In this document: positions 1 to 6,320 of the stretch, in pieces
How the letters are laid out: the number at the start of each line of letters is the position of its first letter
Position numbering within the stretch: position 1 is the stretch's first letter
Assembly (NCBI GenBank): GCA_946545035.1
Contig: CAMNND010000054.1
Coordinates: forward strand, 1-7,031
Direction: 5' to 3'
DNA length: 7,031 nucleotides
Source: an uncultured Clostridium sp.
GTDB lineage: Bacteria; Bacillota; Clostridia; TANB77; CAG-508
Notes under the pieces: model-generated
Told to the model about the DNA's origin: nothing
Databases searched by the model: none
What the model saw: only the letters and a program-made list of their open reading frames with translations
Made by a program: the position numbers and the translations under genes

Positions 1-432
1 GATGAACATGAGCACCACGGACATCATCATCACCACCATCATAACCATGATGAAGGTGAAGCAGAAGAATATGGAATTGGAACATTTGTATATTACAGAA
101 GAACACCATTCTATAAGGAAAGTTTTGATAAATTTGCTCAAAATATGCCAAAAAGTATAATTAGAGCTAAAGGTGTATTATGGTTTGAAGATGAACCAGA
201 ATCATCATATGTATTTGAACAATCAGGAAAACAAGTTCAAGCATTCTGCGCTGGACAATGGGTTGCTTCATTTAGTGAAGAAGAGCAAAAACAAATAGTT
301 GCTCAAAATCCAGATGTTTTAAGAGATTGGGATGAAAAATATGGAGACAGAGTTGTTAAATTAGTATTCATTGGGCAAAAAATGGATAAAGAACAAATAA
401 TTGCTGACTTAGACAATTGTATGAAAAAATAA
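1..432 (+). CDS. CobW/YciC-family GTPase or metallochaperone, C-terminal part (5' truncated)
   Basis: The frame is open from base 1, so this is the last 143 codons of a longer gene; the ATG at 145 is internal. Residues 3-16 of the visible part are almost all histidine, with seven in a row at 8-14, flanked by Asp/Glu. This acidic and histidine-rich linker is typical between the GTPase domain and the CobW C-terminal domain. The domain follows: FVYYRRTPFYKESF (29-42) and IIRAKGVLWF (53-62) match the family pattern of an arginine-containing start and an RAKG strand. The family comprises cytoplasmic G3E GTPases that deliver metals, often zinc or cobalt, to client enzymes. The N-terminal GTPase part, with its Walker A and CxCC motifs, lies outside the window. 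The metal and client cannot be told from this piece. A terminator follows directly, so this is the last gene of its transcript. Confidence 0.88.
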   Translation, partial: DEHEHHGHHHHHHHNHDEGEAEEYGIGTFVYYRRTPFYKESFDKFAQNMPKSIIRAKGVLWFEDEPESSYVFEQSGKQVQAFCAGQWVASFSEEEQKQIVAQNPDVLRDWDEKYGDRVVKLVFIGQKMDKEQIIADLDNCMKK

Positions 433-435
433 ATA

Positions 436-474
436 AAAAAAGTATGTATATACTCTTTATATACATGCTTTTTT
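436..474 (+). terminator. Rho-independent terminator after the CobW-family gene
   Basis: GTATGTATATA (442-452) pairs with TATATACATGC (458-468) around the five-base loop CTCTT, with one G-T wobble. The stem is flanked by six A (436-441) and six T (469-474), which can extend the pairing and serve as the U-tract. The stem is AT-rich but long. It begins a few bases after the stop codon. Confidence 0.85.
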
Positions 475-505
475 CTATATAGTCACAATTTGTTCATAAG
501 AAATA

Positions 506-514
506 TGTTATAAT
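506..514 (+). promoter_or_regulatory. Extended -10 promoter for the TVP38-like gene
   Basis: TGTTATAAT is a perfect TATAAT hexamer (509-514) with the TGn extension at 506-508. No good -35 hexamer stands at 16-18 bases; TTGTTC (490-495) is only 13 bases away, so the extended -10 probably carries the promoter. Transcription would begin near 521, giving a short leader. The placement right after the preceding terminator supports a separate unit. Confidence 0.6.
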
Positions 515-540
515 ATGTTAGATTCAGGATTAAATGATGT

Positions 541-546
541 AAAGGA
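541..546 (+). promoter_or_regulatory. Ribosome binding site deciding the TVP38-like start
   Basis: AAAGGA lies 8 bases before the ATG at 555 but directly abuts the upstream in-frame ATG at 546, leaving that one no spacer. This makes 555 the more likely start and removes the first three codons (MKK) of the longest reading. Confidence 0.55.
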
Positions 547-554
547 TGAAAAAA

Positions 555-1268
555 ATGAGGAATAAAAGGAAAATATTAAAAATATTACTGACAATTCTGT
601 CACTTGTATTATTTGTAGGATTAATTATATATTTGCTTCCAATGATGAAAGGCATTCTAACCCAGGATGGAAGAATTGCTTTTAAGGAAAGATTAGATGG
701 TATGGGAGCAGGTAAGTTTTGGATTATGTTTGCACTAGAAGCGGCTCAGATTTTGTTGGTTGTTCTCCCGGGAGAGCCACTTGAAATGTTAGCTGGTATG
801 TGTTTTGGAACAATTGGTGGAACTATCTTCATAATGACAACAGTTTGTTTTACAACAACAATTATTTTTTTATTAGTAAGAAAATTTGGACGTGCATATG
901 TGGAAGAATTCTTCAAGAAAGATAAGTTAGATAAGATTGAAAATAGTAAGTTTTTCAAGAATCCAAAAAATATAGAAATAATAATGACAATACTATTTAT
1001 TATACCAGGGACACCAAAAGATTTAATGGTATACCTTGGAGGGCTACTTCCAATTAAACCATTAAGATTTATAATGATATCAACTTTTGCTAGATTTCCA
1101 TCAGTGATTACATCAACATTAATGGGGGCAAGTATTCTAAATGGAAATATAAAATTTAGTGTAATAGTATATATTGCTACATTTTTAATTACTTTAATAT
1201 TTATATTCATTGTAAACAAATTTGATAAAAACAATGTTACTAGTGAGGCAATTAAATCCATGAAATAA
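555..1268 (+). CDS. TVP38/TMEM64 family (VTT domain, DedA-like) integral membrane protein
   Basis: This 237-residue protein has a basic N-terminus (MRNKRK), one hydrophobic helix at about 9-31, a VTT/SNARE-associated core, and a last helix at about 200-222. The core carries two related proline-glycine motifs, LPGEP (71-75, followed by LEMLAGMCFG) and IPGTP (150-154, followed by KDLMVYLGG). In the DedA/TVP38 superfamily these correspond to re-entrant hairpins facing each other in the membrane. FARFPSV, downstream of the second motif, also fits the family. Members are inner-membrane proteins thought to move lipids such as undecaprenyl phosphate or phospholipids between leaflets, but the TVP38 branch in Clostridia is poorly defined and I assign no substrate. 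Length is normal. It appears to be a one-gene unit with its own promoter and terminator. The start at 555 rather than 546 is chosen from the ribosome binding site spacing. Confidence 0.88.
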   Translation: MRNKRKILKILLTILSLVLFVGLIIYLLPMMKGILTQDGRIAFKERLDGMGAGKFWIMFALEAAQILLVVLPGEPLEMLAGMCFGTIGGTIFIMTTVCFTTTIIFLLVRKFGRAYVEEFFKKDKLDKIENSKFFKNPKNIEIIMTILFIIPGTPKDLMVYLGGLLPIKPLRFIMISTFARFPSVITSTLMGASILNGNIKFSVIVYIATFLITLIFIFIVNKFDKNNVTSEAIKSMK

Positions 1269-1274
1269 ATTTTT

Positions 1275-1313
1275 AAATCTACATTTACTATGTAAAGTAA
1301 ATGTAGATTTTTT
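1275..1313 (+). terminator. Rho-independent terminator after the TVP38-like gene
   Basis: AAATCTACATTTACT (1275-1289) and AGTAAATGTAGATTT (1296-1310) form a perfect 15-base-pair stem with a six-base loop. It runs into TTTTTT (1308-1313), then one G and another six T. The stem starts seven bases after the stop codon. Confidence 0.92.
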
Positions 1314-1323
1314 GTTTTTTGTG

Positions 1324-1332
1324 TGGTAATAT
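1324..1332 (+). promoter_or_regulatory. Possible extended -10 promoter for thyX
   Basis: TGGTAATAT is a TGn-extended -10-like element with no convincing -35. A transcript starting near 1339 would leave about 30 bases of leader before the ATG at 1369 but almost none before the ATG at 1345, which agrees with the later start. The match is modest, but some promoter is needed here because a strong terminator lies just upstream. Confidence 0.4.
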
Positions 1333-1354
1333 GACGAATAGAAAATGTTCGGAA

Positions 1355-1360
1355 AGAAGG
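1355..1360 (+). promoter_or_regulatory. Ribosome binding site deciding the thyX start
   Basis: AGAAGG sits 8 bases before the ATG at 1369. The in-frame ATG at 1345 has only AT-rich sequence before it and no such site, so the eight residues from 1345 to 1368 are probably untranslated leader. Confidence 0.65.
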
Positions 1361-1368
1361 TAGAAATT

Positions 1369-2520
1369 ATGAATATTACAATACTTGGATCTAGTAAGCC
1401 ACAGTTTAAATTAAGTAAAGAAGAGGCTATTAATTTTGGTGGAAAATCAGCGGGAATATGTTATATGCCAGGAGATATAGAAACATTATTTTCTGAACCA
1501 GAAGAAAAAACATTAAGAAGAGCTAATATGACACTTGGTTCAGGACATCACAGTGTATTTGACCACACAACATATAATTTAGCTTTAGAGGGAATTCCTA
1601 AGATACTAGCAATGATTTTAAATAATGAAAAGATGTATACAACATCAGAAAAATCAGCGAGATATACAAAAATGACACCTTCTGAAAGAGAAGCAAGTTT
1701 ATACGAAAAATGGATTAATATATATCAAGAAGAAATTGCAAAAGAATATCCAGACATAGATGAGAAAAAATGTAAAAAACTTGCTCAAGAAAATGCAAGA
1801 TATTTGATAAGTGTATTTACACCAGCAACTACTATGGAATATTCAGTTAGCTTAAGACAATTAAACTACATAGCACACTGGTTTGAAGATTTTATAAAAA
1901 ATGAAGAAGATACAGAGTTTAATAAGATGCTAAAACCCTACTTACAACAATTCATTGATAATGTGTCTGACTTGTTAATTCCGGAATTAAATACAGATGT
2001 AAAAGGACGTAAGATTTCATTATTTGATTCAAGAAAAAATAGAAAAGAAGAATTTGGTGAAAATTATTGTACAACATATTTTGGAACATTTGCAGAATAT
2101 GCACAAAACCAAAGACATAGAACTTTACAATGTCAGATAAGATTGCCAGAAAAAGTTGAATTTTATGTTCCAAAAATAATAGAGAATAATAGCGAATTAA
2201 AAGCAGAATGGTTAAAGGATATCAATAGTTTAGCAGATTTATATCCACAAGGAATGTTAATTCAAATTAATGAAAGAGGAACAGCTGAAAACTTTATTCT
2301 AAAGTGTCAAGAAAGAGTTTGTGGATGTGCACAACTTGAGATAATGGATCAGACTTTTAACACAATGAAAAAATATTTAGCAGCTGTGAAAGACTCTAAT
2401 GAAGAAATATATAATCTATTGCTTCCATATTCAAAAGGAGCAAGATGTACATATCCAGGATTCAAGTGCTCTGCGCCTTGTATGTGGGGAGCAAAGAACT
2501 CGTTAACTAGAAAAATTTAA
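1369..2520 (+). CDS. thyX: Flavin-dependent thymidylate synthase ThyX, long divergent form
   Basis: ThyX methylates dUMP to dTMP using methylene-tetrahydrofolate, FAD and NAD(P)H, releasing tetrahydrofolate rather than dihydrofolate. The 383-residue product is much longer than the usual single-domain enzyme of about 220-250 residues and reads as two ThyX-like halves. Half 1 has HHSVFDH (60-66) and SEKSARY (93-99), matching the S-x4-5-S-x-R-Y end of the signature, but NEK (86-88) stands where RHR is expected. It continues with TPATTMEYSVSLRQL, like the family's conserved C-terminal arginine segment. Half 2 has YAQNQRHRT, with RHR at 249-251, but the following serines are replaced (LQCQIR), and AQLEIM (321-326) stands where AQ-EIR is expected. 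The C-terminus holds CxC (318-320) and Cys360, 367 and 371. Membership of the family is clear from these segments; whether it is active as dTMP synthase is inferred. MNITILG is taken as the start because of the ribosome binding site. A terminator follows. Confidence 0.85.
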   Translation: MNITILGSSKPQFKLSKEEAINFGGKSAGICYMPGDIETLFSEPEEKTLRRANMTLGSGHHSVFDHTTYNLALEGIPKILAMILNNEKMYTTSEKSARYTKMTPSEREASLYEKWINIYQEEIAKEYPDIDEKKCKKLAQENARYLISVFTPATTMEYSVSLRQLNYIAHWFEDFIKNEEDTEFNKMLKPYLQQFIDNVSDLLIPELNTDVKGRKISLFDSRKNRKEEFGENYCTTYFGTFAEYAQNQRHRTLQCQIRLPEKVEFYVPKIIENNSELKAEWLKDINSLADLYPQGMLIQINERGTAENFILKCQERVCGCAQLEIMDQTFNTMKKYLAAVKDSNEEIYNLLLPYSKGARCTYPGFKCSAPCMWGAKNSLTRKI

Positions 2521-2535
2521 TTAATATATATTAAC

Positions 2536-2566
2536 AAAAACAGACTTATTATAAAGTCTGTTTTTT
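2536..2566 (+). terminator. Rho-independent terminator after thyX
   Basis: AAAAACAGACTT (2536-2547) pairs with AAGTCTGTTTTT (2554-2565) across the six-base loop ATTATA, ending in a run of six T (2561-2566). The A-tract before the stem mirrors the T-tract. It lies 15 bases after the thyX stop. Confidence 0.9.
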
Positions 2567-2586
2567 ACTTTTTAAATTCCTATTTG

Positions 2587-2615
2587 TTGTAAATTAGTGG
2601 GCTTTGTGATATCAT
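2587..2615 (+). promoter_or_regulatory. Sigma-A type promoter for dxs-ylmH
   Basis: TTGTAA (2587-2592) and TATCAT (2610-2615) are separated by 17 bases, and a TGn extension (2607-2609) precedes the -10. Transcription would start near 2622. A GAGGG ribosome binding site (2631-2635) then lies 7 bases before the dxs ATG. Each hexamer is imperfect, but the spacing and extension fit together, and the upstream terminator makes a promoter here necessary. Confidence 0.5.
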
Positions 2616-2642
2616 AAAGTCAAAATTTTAGAGGGAATAATT

Positions 2643-4535
2643 ATGGATAACATATTAGATAGAATAGCAAGTGTAGAAGATTTAAGAAAATTATCATATA
2701 ATGAAAAATTAAAATTAGCAGAAGAGCTCCGTGAGTTTATTATTGAGGTAGTATCAAAAAATGGTGGTCATTTAGCTTCTAATTTAGGTGTAGTTGAACT
2801 CACTATTGGATTACATAGTGTATTTAATACACCAAAAGATAAAATCATTTGGGATGTTGGACACCAGACATATGTACACAAAATTCTAACGGGTAGAAAA
2901 AAAGAGATGAATACTTTGAGACAGTTAAATGGAATTTCAGGTTTCCCAAAAACAAGTGAATCGGAATTTGATTGTTTCAATACAGGTCATAGTAGTACAT
3001 CTATTTCTGCAGCTCTTGGTATGGCAAGAGCTAGAGATATAATGAAAGAAGAAAATAAAGTTGTTGCTGTGATTGGTGATGGAGCATTAACTGGAGGTAT
3101 GGCTGAAGAAGCATTAAATGACGCAGGAGCTAGTAATTCAAATATCATTGTAATATTAAATGATAATGAGATGAGTATTTCTAAAAATGTTGGTGGCGTT
3201 ACATTACTTCTTGGAAAAATGAGAACAAAAAAGTTATACACAGCAACAAATAAAAAAGTTAAAAGTAAGATTAATAAAATACCTAAACTTGGTCCAAAGC
3301 TTGTTAAATTAACATCAAGAATCAAAAATGGTATTAAGCAGATATTAATTCCCAAAATGTATTTTGAGGATATTGGTTATACATATTTAGGTCCAGTTGA
3401 CGGAAATAATCTAGAGGAAGTTGAAAAGATATTAGAGCAAAGTAAAAAATGCGATGGACCAGTTCTTGTTCATGTTGTAACAAAAAAGGGAAAAGGTTAT
3501 GTGCACGCTGAAAAAAATCCTGCCAAGTTTCATAGTACTTCAGCATTTGATATAAAGACAGGTAAACCATTAAAAAGTAAAGGGAAAGATTATTCAAAAG
3601 TATTTGGAGATAAGCTCGTAAAACTTGCAAAAGATAATGAAAAAATTGTAGCAATAACAGCTGCAATGGCTGATGGAACGGGTCTTACAGAGTTTAAAAA
3701 TAAATATCAAAATAGATTTTTTGATGTTGGTATTGCAGAGCAACATGCAATTGGTATGGCTGCTGGTATGGCAAAGGAAGGTCTAATACCTGTTGTCCCA
3801 ATATATTCATCATTCTATCAAAGAGCGTATGATCAAGTTATTCATGACGTATGTATGCAAAATTTACATGTAGTTATGTGTGCAGATAGAGCTGGGATTG
3901 TTGGAAATGATGGTGAAACACATCAGGGGTTAACTGATATGGCATCACTTTCTCTAGTTCCAAATTTAACAATTATGGCACCAAAAGATTTTATTGAGCT
4001 TGAGCAAATGCTTGATTTTGCAATTGATTATAGGTTCCCAATTTTTATTAGATATCCACGAGGAGGAGAAGGTAAATACAAGTTTGACAAACATGACAAG
4101 ATTAAGCTTGGTATTTCTGAAATTGTAAAATCTGGTACAGATGTTACAATTGTAGCAATCGGAAAAATGGTTGCAAGAGCTATGGAAGTAGCTATTGAAC
4201 TTGAAAAAATGGATATCAATGCAGAAGTTATTAATGCAAGATTTCTAAAACCATTTGATGATAAACATATTATTGAATCTATTGAAAAAACAGGAAGTGT
4301 TATTACAATAGAAGATGGATTTTTAAGAGGTGGTATAGCAACAACAGTTGATGAACTAATTGTTAAAAATAATTTATCTAATATTCAAGTACAAAACTTT
4401 GGCTACAATGATAAGTTTATAAAACATGGTACTGTTGATGAAATTGAAAGATTAAATGGATTAGATGCTGAATCAATAGTAAACAATTGGATTAAAAATA
4501 GGGAATATATTATGGAAGGTCGTAAAAATGGATAA
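2643..4535 (+). CDS. dxs: 1-deoxy-D-xylulose-5-phosphate synthase (DXS)
   Basis: DXS condenses pyruvate with glyceraldehyde 3-phosphate, using thiamine diphosphate, to give DXP, the entry step of the MEP pathway to isoprenoids and also a precursor of thiamine and pyridoxal. The 630 residues are full length for the family. Visible landmarks are the active-site His43 in GGHLASNLG, DVGHQTYVHKILTGR, the thiamine diphosphate/Mg motif GDG (145-147) ending at Asn175 in LNDNEMSIS, the basic linker before YLGPVDG, and the central transketolase domain with IAEQH, where Glu366 is the expected cofactor-activating glutamate. The segments DRAGIVGNDGETHQG and FIRYPRGG follow, then a transketolase C-terminal domain. 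All key residues appear present. The gene starts the dxs-ylmH unit, and its last 8 bases overlap the next gene. In clostridia dxs is often followed by tlyA, which is not the case here. Confidence 0.97.
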   Translation: MDNILDRIASVEDLRKLSYNEKLKLAEELREFIIEVVSKNGGHLASNLGVVELTIGLHSVFNTPKDKIIWDVGHQTYVHKILTGRKKEMNTLRQLNGISGFPKTSESEFDCFNTGHSSTSISAALGMARARDIMKEENKVVAVIGDGALTGGMAEEALNDAGASNSNIIVILNDNEMSISKNVGGVTLLLGKMRTKKLYTATNKKVKSKINKIPKLGPKLVKLTSRIKNGIKQILIPKMYFEDIGYTYLGPVDGNNLEEVEKILEQSKKCDGPVLVHVVTKKGKGYVHAEKNPAKFHSTSAFDIKTGKPLKSKGKDYSKVFGDKLVKLAKDNEKIVAITAAMADGTGLTEFKNKYQNRFFDVGIAEQHAIGMAAGMAKEGLIPVVPIYSSFYQRAYDQVIHDVCMQNLHVVMCADRAGIVGNDGETHQGLTDMASLSLVPNLTIMAPKDFIELEQMLDFAIDYRFPIFIRYPRGGEGKYKFDKHDKIKLGISEIVKSGTDVTIVAIGKMVARAMEVAIELEKMDINAEVINARFLKPFDDKHIIESIEKTGSVITIEDGFLRGGIATTVDELIVKNNLSNIQVQNFGYNDKFIKHGTVDEIERLNGLDAESIVNNWIKNREYIMEGRKNG

Positions 4536-5298
4536 AAAGGATATTTTAGATAGATATAAAAAAGTTGAAGATAAACTTTTAATATCAAAGTTTTTTGATA
4601 AGATTGACCTTTGTGAAAAAACTAACAAAATAGAGACAACAGATTTCTTAAACGAGCTCGAACAAAACATAATAAAGAAAGTAGTTAATTTAGCTCGAAT
4701 TGATAATTGTATATTATTTGGTGGCTTTGATGAAGCGGATAGAAAAATTGCGATAATTTATCCAGAGAAAATGAGAGAAATTATTGAAAATGGAAGTTTC
4801 AAATACGATACAATTTTTTCTGTTTTTCGTATAAAAATTCCAGAGGTAGATGTTAAGAATTTTAACCATAGCGTCTACCTTGGTGGAATTATTAAGCTTG
4901 GAATAAAGCGTGAAAAAATAGGGGATATTATTGTTCTTTCTGATGGAGCAGATGTAATTGTTAAAAAGGAAACAGAGAAGTTTTTATTTGCAAATCTTAA
5001 AACTTTAACAAGATTTAGAGAGGCAGATATTTCAAACATAACGCTGAGCGAACTTGAATTTACTGAAAAGAAATTTGAAGAAATAAAATTAATCACATCA
5101 TCATTAAGACTTGATAATATTGTTTCTGAACTTGCTAAAACTTCAAGAAATAAGGCAAATGAAATAATTGAACAAGAAAGAGTTTTAGTGAATTATGAGC
5201 AAGAAAGCAAAAACACTAAACTCGTAAAAGAAAAAGATATTATTACAATTAGAGGAAAAGGTAAATTCATTATTGATGAAGTAGCTCGGAAATACTAA
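4528..5298 (+). CDS. ylmH: YlmH-family S4-domain RNA-binding protein
   Basis: The 256-residue product has the length and layout of YlmH. An N-terminal helical part is followed by FGGFDEADRK (64-73), then the diagnostic LGIKREKIGDI (124-134), and a C-terminal S4 RNA-binding domain from about residue 192 (SLRLDNIVSELAKTSRNKA) to the end. In Bacillus the gene lies in the sepF-ylmG-divIVA cell-division neighbourhood, and the protein binds 50S subunits carrying stalled peptidyl-tRNA and can take part in ribosome-associated quality control. A similar translation role is inferred here. Its ATG lies inside the end of dxs (8-base overlap), with a GGAAGG site (4514-4519) eight bases upstream, so it is probably translationally coupled to dxs. 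It is not TlyA, because no FtsJ-like methyltransferase domain follows the S4 domain and the S4 domain is C-terminal. No clear hairpin terminator follows it. Confidence 0.87.
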   Translation: MDKKDILDRYKKVEDKLLISKFFDKIDLCEKTNKIETTDFLNELEQNIIKKVVNLARIDNCILFGGFDEADRKIAIIYPEKMREIIENGSFKYDTIFSVFRIKIPEVDVKNFNHSVYLGGIIKLGIKREKIGDIIVLSDGADVIVKKETEKFLFANLKTLTRFREADISNITLSELEFTEKKFEEIKLITSSLRLDNIVSELAKTSRNKANEIIEQERVLVNYEQESKNTKLVKEKDIITIRGKGKFIIDEVARKY

Positions 5299-5320
5299 GA
5301 AAGGTAATTATATTATTATC

Positions 5321-5351
5321 GTAAAAAAATATGCATAATATGTAAAAAAAT
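5321..5351 (+). repeat. Two 10-base direct repeats in phase, flanking a palindrome
   Basis: GTAAAAAAAT occurs at 5321-5330 and again at 5342-5351, exactly 21 bases apart, about two helical turns. The 8-base palindrome TATGCATA (5330-5337) lies between them. The block is directly upstream of the likely folD promoter. It could be a curved UP-like element or an operator. The DNA is AT-rich here, so chance is possible. Confidence 0.45.
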
Positions 5352-5360
5352 GTAAATATT

Positions 5361-5392
5361 TTGTATACGAATTAAATTGTTTTTTATATAAT
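5361..5392 (+). promoter_or_regulatory. Likely promoter for folD
   Basis: TTGTAT (5361-5366) is a fair -35. A perfect TATAAT stands at 5387-5392 (20-base spacer), and an overlapping TATATA at 5385-5390 gives 18 bases. The spacing makes the exact -10 uncertain. Transcription would start close to 5398, only about 22 bases before the folD ATG. An AGGAGG site (5407-5412) then stands 7 bases before the ATG. Confidence 0.55.
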
Positions 5393-5419
5393 ACACATAT
5401 ATAATTAGGAGGTTGAAGA

Positions 5420-6265
5420 ATGGCAGAGATAATTGATGGAAAAGCTTTAGCAAAGAAAATAAGAGCAGAGCTTAAGTTAGAGGTTGATGAATTAAAAAAG
5501 AAAGGTATTAATCCAAAACTTGCGGTTATTATGGTTGGTGAGGATAAAGCTTCTAAAGTATATGTAAAAAATAAGAGCAAAGCATGTGAAGAAATAGGGG
5601 TCGAATTTGAAGAGTTCTTATTGAAAGAAGATATTAAAATGGAAGAATTGTTAAGTTTAATTAATGAACTTAACAATAGATCTGATGTACACGGAATTTT
5701 ACTTCAAAGCCCAATTCCAAAACACTTGAATATTAACAAAGCATTTAATGCAATAGATTATAGAAAAGATGTTGACGGATTTAATCCAATAAATGTAGGA
5801 AAGTTAGTTATTGGAGAAGATTGTTTTATTTCTTGCACACCACTTGGTGTTATTAAAATGCTAGAAGAATATGGCATAGATATAGAAGGTAAAAATGCGG
5901 TTGTTATAGGTAGAAGTAATATAGTTGGAAAACCACTTGCTCAATGTTTACTTGCTAAAAATGCTACGGTTACTATATGTCATTCAAGAACAAAAAATAT
6001 TCATGAGATTACAAATAATGCAGACATTCTTGTTGCTGCACTTGGTAAACCAGGATATATTAAAAGTCATATGGTAAAAGAAGATGCAGTAGTAATTGAT
6101 GTTGGTATTAATAGAACTGACGAAGGAAAACTAGTTGGAGACGTTGATTTTGAAACAGTAAGTCAAAAGGCTTCATATATTACACCGGTTCCGGGAGGTG
6201 TTGGTCCTATGACAATTGCAATGCTTATGAATAATGTAGTTAAGGCTGCTAAAAATTTAAAATAA
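5420..6265 (+). CDS. folD: Bifunctional methylene-tetrahydrofolate dehydrogenase/cyclohydrolase FolD
   Basis: FolD oxidises 5,10-methylene-tetrahydrofolate with NADP (or NAD) to the methenyl form and hydrolyses this to 10-formyl-tetrahydrofolate, in the cytoplasm; both steps are reversible. The 281 residues match the family length. In the N-terminal catalytic domain, YVKNK (48-52) supplies the conserved Tyr and the catalytic Lys52. LLQSPIPKHL and KDVDGF (116-121, Asp119) are the two folate-site signatures. The Rossmann domain has GRSNIVGKP (164-172) and ATVTICHSRT, and VPGGVGPMTIAML closes the enzyme. All key residues are present. The product supplies one-carbon units for purines and shares its methylene-folate pool with ThyX. 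It has its own promoter and a strong terminator, so it is probably transcribed alone. The AGGAGG site fixes the start. Confidence 0.97.
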   Translation: MAEIIDGKALAKKIRAELKLEVDELKKKGINPKLAVIMVGEDKASKVYVKNKSKACEEIGVEFEEFLLKEDIKMEELLSLINELNNRSDVHGILLQSPIPKHLNINKAFNAIDYRKDVDGFNPINVGKLVIGEDCFISCTPLGVIKMLEEYGIDIEGKNAVVIGRSNIVGKPLAQCLLAKNATVTICHSRTKNIHEITNNADILVAALGKPGYIKSHMVKEDAVVIDVGINRTDEGKLVGDVDFETVSQKASYITPVPGGVGPMTIAMLMNNVVKAAKNLK

Positions 6266-6270
6266 AAATA

Positions 6271-6304
6271 GGGGGATTTTAAGATTATCTTAAAGTCCCT
6301 TTTT
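6271..6304 (+). terminator. Rho-independent terminator after folD
   Basis: GGGGGATTTTAAGA (6271-6284) pairs with TCTTAAAGTCCCTT (6288-6301) over a three-base loop, with three G-T wobbles, followed by a T-run (6300-6304). It starts five bases after the folD stop and ends only four bases before the dprA ribosome binding site, so it lies in the dprA leader if transcription comes from folD. Confidence 0.85.
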
Positions 6305-6308
6305 GTAT

Positions 6309-6317
6309 GGAGGTGAT
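6309..6317 (+). promoter_or_regulatory. Very strong Shine-Dalgarno site for dprA
   Basis: GGAGGTGAT can pair along nine contiguous bases with the 3' end of bacterial 16S rRNA. From GGAGG (6309-6313) a normal 7-base spacer leads to 6321, where the codon is ATA. The site locates the true dprA start at or next to 6321, not at the ATG at 6354, which has no such site before it. Confidence 0.8.
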
Positions 6318-6320
6318 ATT

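Noticed and set aside
145..432. A separate 95-residue protein starting at the ATG at 145
   Set aside because: The same frame is open to base 1 and encodes the histidine-rich linker and the start of the CobW C-terminal domain, so this ATG is an internal methionine.
746..1261. 171-codon open frame on the minus strand across the TVP38-like gene
   Set aside because: It is the antisense of a clear membrane-protein gene, has no recognisable domain, and runs through the plus-strand motifs LPGEP and IPGTP. Low GC favours such shadow frames. The shorter minus-strand frames inside thyX, dxs, ylmH, folD and dprA are rejected for the same reason.
1345..1368. Longer thyX start at the ATG at 1345
   Set aside because: No ribosome binding site precedes it, while AGAAGG inside this segment serves the ATG at 1369, where the family-like sequence MNITILG begins.
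2521..2534. Perfect palindrome TTAATATATATTAA after thyX
   Set aside because: Made only of A and T right after the stop codon and next to a genuine terminator; it has no distinct T-run of its own and is likely chance.
5299..5419. Folate riboswitch or PurR-type operator in front of folD
   Set aside because: The probable transcript leader is only about 22 bases, too short for a folate aptamer, and no CCGAAC-type PurR box is present.
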